This document shows, one piece after another, positions 59,341 to 64,000 of a DNA stretch of 64,000 bases (positions within the stretch are counted from its first letter, which is position 1; every line of letters starts with the position of its first letter). The DNA is from Arthrobacter woluwensis. GTDB lineage: Bacteria > Actinomycetota > Actinomycetes > Actinomycetales > Micrococcaceae. The notes beneath the pieces were generated by a model. The model saw only the letters and a program-made list of their open reading frames with translations. It had not been told where the DNA came from and searched no databases. The position numbers and the translations under genes are program-made. The DNA is taken from NCBI RefSeq assembly GCF_030816155.1, contig NZ_JAUSXR010000001.1, positions 310,001 through 374,000 on the forward strand, read 5' to 3'.

Positions 59341-59786
59341 CGTTTTTCGGTTGTGTGAGAAGGACGGGGATCCCCTCCGCGCCTGCGCTCCGGCCCCGCT
59401 GCACCTCAGGATTCCGGCTTCGGCCGGGCTTGCGGCAGCGGGGCCTTCGCGCAACAACGGCGCTCTCGGGGAACCCCGTCCTTCTCCGCGTTCCGGGTCA
59501 GAGGGAGTGCGTCCGGCTTGATGGAGGATTACCCGTGAGTGGGGCCGGTCCTGCGCGAGCGAGTGGGTGACCTGGCCTGCGACCGTGACGGGTGGTCTGT
59601 GTGTGGGGTGCCGGGGGCATCCGGAGAGCGCCGTTGTCGCGTGGAAGCCCCGCCTCTGACAGCTTGAGGCGAGCCTGACCGCAAAAGCCGGCGGGGCTGA
59701 AGCGCAGGCGCCGAAGGATGCCCGCGGCACCCACCCCACCCCGCACTTCAACCGAGAACCGCCCCCCGCAGGGATAGTGTTTTCCC
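59341..59786. repeat. Complex inverted repeats in a 446-bp non-coding stretch
   Basis: A segment at 59375-59469 recurs in inverted orientation at 59621-59716 (about 95 bp each). The ends of the two copies are similar (GCGCCTGCGCT at one end, ACAACGGCGCTCTC at the other), while the middles have diverged. Each copy also has internal GC-rich palindrome arms (GCCCCGC / GCGGGGC). The first copy is bracketed by perfect 13-bp inverted repeats, GAGAAGGACGGGG at 59357-59369 and its complement at 59474-59486. No protein is encoded. Confidence 0.75.
59775..59780 (+). promoter_or_regulatory. Putative leaderless -10 hexamer for the SixA-like gene
   Basis: TAGTGT ends 6 bases before the ATG at 59787; no ribosome site. 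Confidence 0.5.
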
Positions 59787-60311
59787 ATGAGCGAGCATCA
59801 TGTGAAGCGCCTGATCATCATGCGTCATGCCAAGGCGGACTGGCCTCTGGGCGTCCAGGATCACGACCGGCCCCTGGAACCCCGCGGGCATCGTGATGCG
59901 GCGGCGGCCGGGGCGTGGCTCCGGGAATCGGGCAACGTCCCGGACTTCATTCTTTGCTCGACCGCGGTCCGGACTCGCCAGACGTGCACCTGGGTGTGCG
60001 AAGAGCTGGGGGAGAAGGCCCCGACGCCAAAGCTCGAATCGGGGCTCTACTCGGCGACCGGGCGGCGGATGCTCACGGTCATCAATCACGTCCCGGAGAC
60101 CGTGACCAGTCTGATGGTCATCAGCCATATGCCGGGCGTGCAGGATCTCGCGCTGCTCCTGGCGGACCGGGATTCGGATCAGGCCGCCTATATGGACATG
60201 GCGGAGCATTACCCCACCAGCGGGATCACCGTGCTTGAGAGCGTGAAACCCTGGGCGGAGCTGGACGGTCAGGATGCGCGCCTGGTGTCTTTCGAGGTGC
60301 CGCGGGCCTGA
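59787..60311 (+). CDS. SixA-like histidine phosphatase
   Basis: 174 aa histidine phosphatase superfamily protein with the RH(A/G) nucleophile motif (IIMRHAKADWP, His14), SSTAVRTRQT-like CSTAVRTRQT and the second His in SHMPGVQ. SixA removes phosphate from phosphohistidine on signalling proteins such as Hpt domains or PTS components. Adjacent genes do not identify the substrate. Its 3' end overlaps the membrane protein gene on the opposite strand by 86 bp. Confidence 0.88.
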   Translation: MSEHHVKRLIIMRHAKADWPLGVQDHDRPLEPRGHRDAAAAGAWLRESGNVPDFILCSTAVRTRQTCTWVCEELGEKAPTPKLESGLYSATGRRMLTVINHVPETVTSLMVISHMPGVQDLALLLADRDSDQAAYMDMAEHYPTSGITVLESVKPWAELDGQDARLVSFEVPRA

Positions 60312-60828
60312 CCGTCGGCCTCGGCGTCGGGCGGCTCGAGCCACTCCGCGTGGCGGTGCCGCTCCTGCCGCCTGCCGCGCGTGATCCGGACGCGGTGCGG
60401 CGTCCTCCCGTCCGGGTGGGGCGCTTGCGTCCGGTGACGCCCGGCTTCTTCACGGGCCACACGCTGCCGAGGAACAACAGGAGCGCGGCCGGCAGTCCCG
60501 CGGCGAGGCTGAGGAAGAAGTACAGATCGCTTCCCGCGCCGGGGCCCGTGGTGTGCATCCGGTCGTAGCCTTCGGAGAAGCCCAGCCCCCAGAGCCGCAC
60601 GTACGCCAGGGCGAACGTGACGGCGACGGTGGTGAGGATTCCTGCGGCGATCAGCACCTTATTACGGCGGAGGATGGCGACGGACGCGATGGCGCAGACG
60701 AAACCGATGAACGCGCACACCAGCAGGAGGACCAGGCCCAGGGTCTCCGGGGCCAGGACCGTCTGGATCAGGAGCGCGGCACAGGCCAGAGCCGCGCCGA
60801 GCATGATCTTGGTGGTGAGCAACCGCAT
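60226..60828 (-). CDS. Membrane protein with basic C-terminal tail
   Basis: 200 aa with four predicted membrane segments (about 6-24, 28-50, 59-80, 103-125) followed by about 70 residues rich in Arg, Pro, Gly and Thr (cytosolic, positively charged). No family recognised. ATG 60828. Its 3' end overlaps the SixA-like gene; the tail encoded there is low complexity, so its real end may lie earlier or it may be genuine convergent overlap. Confidence 0.65.
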   Translation of the reverse strand: MRLLTTKIMLGAALACAALLIQTVLAPETLGLVLLLVCAFIGFVCAIASVAILRRNKVLIAAGILTTVAVTFALAYVRLWGLGFSEGYDRMHTTGPGAGSDLYFFLSLAAGLPAALLLFLGSVWPVKKPGVTGRKRPTRTGGRRTASGSRAAGGRSGTATRSGSSRPTPRPTVRPAAPRKTPGAHPDRPAPPRVSRSQAR

Positions 60829-60910
60829 GACTTCATTCTTTCAGAGGGGTCTGACAGTTTTCCTGGTCCCCGGTAGCCGGAGCAGGAGCCGGGGCCAGGT
60901 CAGGCGGGCG

Positions 60911-61606
60911 TCAGCGCGCCAGGTAGCCCTTCACGAAGGTCATGATGGCCTCCACGCTGGCTTCCTGGGAACGTCCCGGATGGAAGCTCTTGCGATCCAG
61001 CCCCACGATGAAGCACGCGCCGAAGATCGCCGCCTCCAGGCCGCTCCGGGAGACGTCCTGGTTCACCGCGTATCGCTGGCCTATGCGGTCCAGGGCCTGG
61101 GAGATCACGTCGAGCAGTTCCGAGCGGAGTTCCCGCATCAGGTCACGCCACTCGTTCTCGGCTTTCCAGTTCTCGTTCATCCAGAGCTGCCCGAAGGACG
61201 GGTAGTCGTCCAGGAACGCGATCGCCTCGGACACCACGGATTCCATGGCAGCGACAGGGTCCTCCACCGCGGGCACCGCCGCGAAACGGGCCAGGAGGAT
61301 GTCGACGCCGTGCCGGAGCAGTTGCGCGATCAGCTCGGACTTGCTGCCGAAGTTGTAGTACACGGTTCCCTTGGAGACCCCGGCCTCGGCCGCGATCTCG
61401 TCCACCGTCACTTCGGCGGCTCCCCGCTCGCCGATCAGCTGCATGGAAGCGTCGAAGATCTTCTGCCGCGAGGCCGATGTCCGCTGGGGACGACGACGGC
61501 GGCCCGCGCCGTCGTCGTCCGCCACGGCAGGCTCCTGGCCGGGTCCGCCGACATCGCCGCCCAGCGACGGCAGGCCCGGGTGCGTGGCCGGCTCGGCGGG
61601 TCTCAT
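60911..61606 (-). CDS. TetR/AcrR-family regulator of the YhgE exporter
   Basis: 231 aa. A low-complexity N-terminus precedes the HTH (VTVDEIAAEAGVSKGTVYYNFGSKSELIAQLL), then a ligand domain (YPSFGQLWMNENWKAENEWRDLMREL) of the type found with YhgE/Pip exporters. ATG 61606 overlaps the YhgE stop by 4 bp, so it is the last gene of the exporter operon and probably represses it. Confidence 0.9.
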   Translation of the reverse strand: MRPAEPATHPGLPSLGGDVGGPGQEPAVADDDGAGRRRRPQRTSASRQKIFDASMQLIGERGAAEVTVDEIAAEAGVSKGTVYYNFGSKSELIAQLLRHGVDILLARFAAVPAVEDPVAAMESVVSEAIAFLDDYPSFGQLWMNENWKAENEWRDLMRELRSELLDVISQALDRIGQRYAVNQDVSRSGLEAAIFGACFIVGLDRKSFHPGRSQEASVEAIMTFVKGYLAR

Positions 61607-63654
61607 ACCGAGATCTCCGGCTTGAAGCTCTTCAGGGTCCAGAGCTTGTGCTGGTGCACGGCGAGCGTGGACATCGCCATGCCGAGCACCGCGTAGCCCA
61701 CCAGGCCCAGCATGATGGGGGCCACCATGGACAGGTCGCCACCGTAGATGAGGTGGCGCATGCCGGTCACCACGTAGCCGAGCGGCAGGATGTCGTGGAC
61801 CACGTGGAACGGCTCCGGGGTGGTCTGCCACGGGAACGTGCCGCCCGAGGAGACCAGCTGGAGCACCAGCAGGATGAGCACCACGAACTTGCCCGGTGTG
61901 CCCAGCAGGGCGCAAATGCCCTGGATGAGCGCCGTGAACGCCATCGCCGCGAACAGCAGGAAGACGAACGTCAGCGCCGGGTTGGCCGATTCGAGTTTCA
62001 GGCCCAGCGTGACCACCGCCCACAGCAGGGCCGTCTGCACGGCGGAGACCACGAAGAAGGGCAGCCAGCCGGCGATGCCGATCTTCCAGGACGGCGCATT
62101 GGACGCCAGAGCTCGCTGAGTGAGCGGGCGCATGGCCTGCACCAGCATGAAGGCGCCGATCCACAGGGAGAGACTGAGGAAGAACGGGGCCAGGCCGGCG
62201 CCGTAGGTGGTCGCCTTGGTCTGCGCGAGCTTGTCGACGGCCACGGGATCGGACATCACCTTGGAGACGCTCTCTCGCTGGGTCGCGTTCGGGTTGGGGA
62301 TCTGGCCCGAGCCCTCCGCGAGCTTGGTGGCCAGTTCCTTGCCGCCGCTCGCGGCGGTCTTGGCGCCGTCCTGCAGCTTGGCCGCGCCGGCGTTGAGCTG
62401 CGTGGCGCCCGAGTTGAGCTTGGTGGCGCCCTGGTAAGCGCTCTGCTCGCCGGCCGCGAGGGTCTTCGCGCCGTCCGCCAGCTGGTACGCGCCCGAGTTG
62501 GCCTGATTGATGCCGTTGACCAGGGTGGGGGCGGAGTCGGAGAGCTTCTTGGCGCCCGCGGCCACGGCCCCGGCGCCATCGGAGAGCTTCTGGATGTCCG
62601 CGGCGGCGCCGTTGATCTTCGCCTTGGCGTCCTTGACCGGGCTCGATCCCTGGACCGCCTTGAGGTCGGCGAGGATCTTGTCCGCCTGCTCCTGAGTGAT
62701 GACCTCGTCCTTGACGAGCTTGCTGACCGTGGTCTTCACGTCCGCGTCGGCCTGGGTCTCCACGGTCTGGAGGTCCTTCACGGCACCCTGCACCTTGGCG
62801 TTGAGCTGCGCGTTGCCGGCGGCCACCTGGGCCGCGCCGTCGGCGAGCTGCTTGGTGCTGGACGGCAGCGGCGCGGCGCCCTGGCTGAGCTGGGACAGCC
62901 CGCTGCTCAGCTTGTTCGCGCCGTCGGAGAGCTTGTTCGCGCCGGCTACGAGCTGGCCCTGGCCGTCCACCAGCTGGCTGGCGCCGGAGCTCAGGTCGGT
63001 CGTGCCCTTGTGCAGATCGGCGGTTCCGGTCTGGAGCTGGGCGAGGCCGTTGGACAGCGTCTTGGCGCCGTCCGCGGCCTTCACCATGTTCTGGTGGATG
63101 ACGCCGAAACCGGACAGGAGCTGATCGGCCGTCTGCTCGCCGACCTCCTGGGCGACGCTCGCGTGCACGGCGGTGGTGAGCTTGTCCACGATCGTGCTGA
63201 GCAGGTAGTTGTTGGCGTCATTGGTGGTGACGTTGAGCATGGCCTGGTGTGCCGAGTCGAACGTCGACGGGGACACGAGGTTCTTGGAGAAGTCCTTCGG
63301 GATCTTCAGGGCGAAGGCGTACTTGCCCGTCCGCACGCCCTCATCCGCTTCCTGGGAGGTGGGCACGCGCTGCCAGTCGAAGAGGTGCGCATCCACCAGG
63401 GAGTCGGCCACCTTGGCGCCGGCTTTCAATTCCTCGCCCTTGGTGCCGTCGGGCTTGGACGGGGTGGCGCCGGTGTCCTCGACCACCAGGGCGGCCTTGA
63501 TGCCGCTCAGGTTGTTGTACGGGTCCCAGTTCGCGTAGAGGTAGATGGCCCCGTACAGCAGGGGTACCAGGGACAGGGCGACGATGGTGAGCTTGGGCAG
63601 CACACCACTGGTCATGCGCTTGAGCTCGGAGCGGGCCAGGCGTAGAACGGTCAC
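61603..63654 (-). CDS. YhgE/Pip domain-containing membrane protein
   Basis: 683 aa. An N-terminal helix (LTIVALSLVPLLYGAIYLYAN), a large extracellular region with many repeats of the Asp-Gly-Ala-x-x-Leu/Ser-x-Gly type (coiled-coil-like, about 190-470) and about five C-terminal helices (SLWIGAFMLVQAM onward) match the YhgE/Pip family related to ABC-2 exporters and phage receptor proteins. The start is GTG 63654, overlapping the stop of the upstream gene by 4 bp (GTGA). A role in export or cell-envelope stress is inferred. Confidence 0.92.
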   Translation of the reverse strand: MTVLRLARSELKRMTSGVLPKLTIVALSLVPLLYGAIYLYANWDPYNNLSGIKAALVVEDTGATPSKPDGTKGEELKAGAKVADSLVDAHLFDWQRVPTSQEADEGVRTGKYAFALKIPKDFSKNLVSPSTFDSAHQAMLNVTTNDANNYLLSTIVDKLTTAVHASVAQEVGEQTADQLLSGFGVIHQNMVKAADGAKTLSNGLAQLQTGTADLHKGTTDLSSGASQLVDGQGQLVAGANKLSDGANKLSSGLSQLSQGAAPLPSSTKQLADGAAQVAAGNAQLNAKVQGAVKDLQTVETQADADVKTTVSKLVKDEVITQEQADKILADLKAVQGSSPVKDAKAKINGAAADIQKLSDGAGAVAAGAKKLSDSAPTLVNGINQANSGAYQLADGAKTLAAGEQSAYQGATKLNSGATQLNAGAAKLQDGAKTAASGGKELATKLAEGSGQIPNPNATQRESVSKVMSDPVAVDKLAQTKATTYGAGLAPFFLSLSLWIGAFMLVQAMRPLTQRALASNAPSWKIGIAGWLPFFVVSAVQTALLWAVVTLGLKLESANPALTFVFLLFAAMAFTALIQGICALLGTPGKFVVLILLVLQLVSSGGTFPWQTTPEPFHVVHDILPLGYVVTGMRHLIYGGDLSMVAPIMLGLVGYAVLGMAMSTLAVHQHKLWTLKSFKPEISV

Positions 63655-64000
63655 TTCGCTTCCTCCACGTTCTCATCCGCACTGTTCTCTTCCGCAGGCT
63701 GCGTCTCATGCGACGCGGCATCGCCGACCTGCGCGGCCTCGGCGGCCACCGCCTCGTCCGCGTTCTCTTCGGCTCCCGGCGGCAGCTCCGCGTGCGGAAC
63801 GGAGTTGCCGATCACCGCGCTGGGGCCCTCCCAGTCGTCCGGCAGCGTCGCCACGACCGCGACGACGGCGAGCGGCCGCCCGGCGTCGTACGCCAGCTGT
63901 TCGCAGCGCTCCAGCCAGACGGCGGGGTCGGCACTGTGCCGGTCGGGGGAGTCCAGCACGAGCAGATCCACCGCGGGATCCGCGAGGGCCAGCTGGGTCA
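63651..64000 (-). CDS. C-terminal part of a gene running off the window, possibly ABC transporter ATPase
   Basis: Only the last 116 codons are in the window; the frame stays open to the end. The visible end contains VDLLVLDSPDRHSADPAVWLERCEQLAYDAGRPLAVVAVVATLPDDW, which resembles the C-terminal part of an ABC ATPase (D loop and H-loop-like area), then an acidic, Ala/Glu-rich tail. It overlaps the YhgE gene, which often partners an ATPase. Identification is tentative. Confidence 0.5.
   Translation of the reverse strand, partial: TQLALADPAVDLLVLDSPDRHSADPAVWLERCEQLAYDAGRPLAVVAVVATLPDDWEGPSAVIGNSVPHAELPPGAEENADEAVAAEAAQVGDAASHETQPAEENSADENVEEAK

Noticed and set aside
59166..59570. Reading frames over the 59.4-59.7 kb repeats
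   Set aside because: They run through inverted repeats or in the wrong frame of the winged-helix gene and have no codon bias or homology.
61477..63645. Plus-strand frame of 722 codons
   Set aside because: Antisense to the YhgE gene; the apparent repeats mirror the repeat region of YhgE.

Overview
The window is high-GC actinobacterial chromosome, most likely from an Arthrobacter-like member of the Micrococcaceae. This is an inference from the mycothiol-dependent formaldehyde dehydrogenase, the class C sortase pilus operon, strong GC-ending codons, many apparently leaderless transcripts and the gene content. I see no phage, plasmid, CRISPR or transposase gene. There is one tRNA, tRNA-Ser(CGA).

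Layout. 0-5.3 kb: acyl-CoA dehydrogenase, a DUF1684 protein, a GGDEF-like degenerate protein and, divergent from it, a sigma factor fused to a zinc-finger anti-sigma-like domain, membrane segments and a Pro/Thr/Ser tail. 5.3-11.1 kb: a long non-coding leader, then a pilus operon (Cys-rich small protein, tip-type LPxTG protein, SpaA-type major pilin, sortase C). 11.2-16.3 kb: ppc, DedA, a small membrane protein, RluA-type pseudouridine synthase. 16.3-22.1 kb: small regulator/effector pairs (VOC, ArsR-SRPBCC, TetR-DUF4188, MocR-YczE) punctuated by a family of long palindromes. 22-31.2 kb: a minus-strand block with MBL hydrolase and mycothiol-dependent formaldehyde dehydrogenase, TPR protein, Nei-type glycosylase and giant helicase Lhr, then a DUF4232 lipoprotein.

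31.3-44 kb: copper-related genes in two halves (YcnI-like plus a polytopic membrane protein; a related membrane protein plus CopC, PCu(A)C and a DyP peroxidase) separated by two mirror-image modules. Each module has a TetR, an APC permease and a hydrolase (YtcJ-like amidohydrolase or P1 peptidase). 44-47.9 kb: small secreted or membrane proteins of unknown role and a lower-GC patch next to tRNA-Ser. 48-50.6 kb: DHA2 efflux pump with its MarR regulator. 50.8-54.5 kb: tadA, upp and an OmpR-type two-component system. 54.7-60.9 kb: small proteins, a second sigma/zinc-finger fusion, a lytic transglycosylase-like protein, an orphan winged-helix regulator, complex inverted repeats and a SixA-like phosphatase. 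60.9-64 kb: TetR, YhgE/Pip exporter and the end of a further co-transcribed gene.

Three genes (YcnI-like, DyP peroxidase, sensor kinase) are each broken by one extra base in a short homopolymer run. This common pattern makes sequencing error at least as likely as true pseudogenisation. The observations most worth following up are the palindrome families (two copies of which provide the last codons and stop of a gene), the two sigma/zinc-finger/membrane fusions, the interrupted copper cluster and the inverted pair of about 95 bp at 59.4-59.7 kb.
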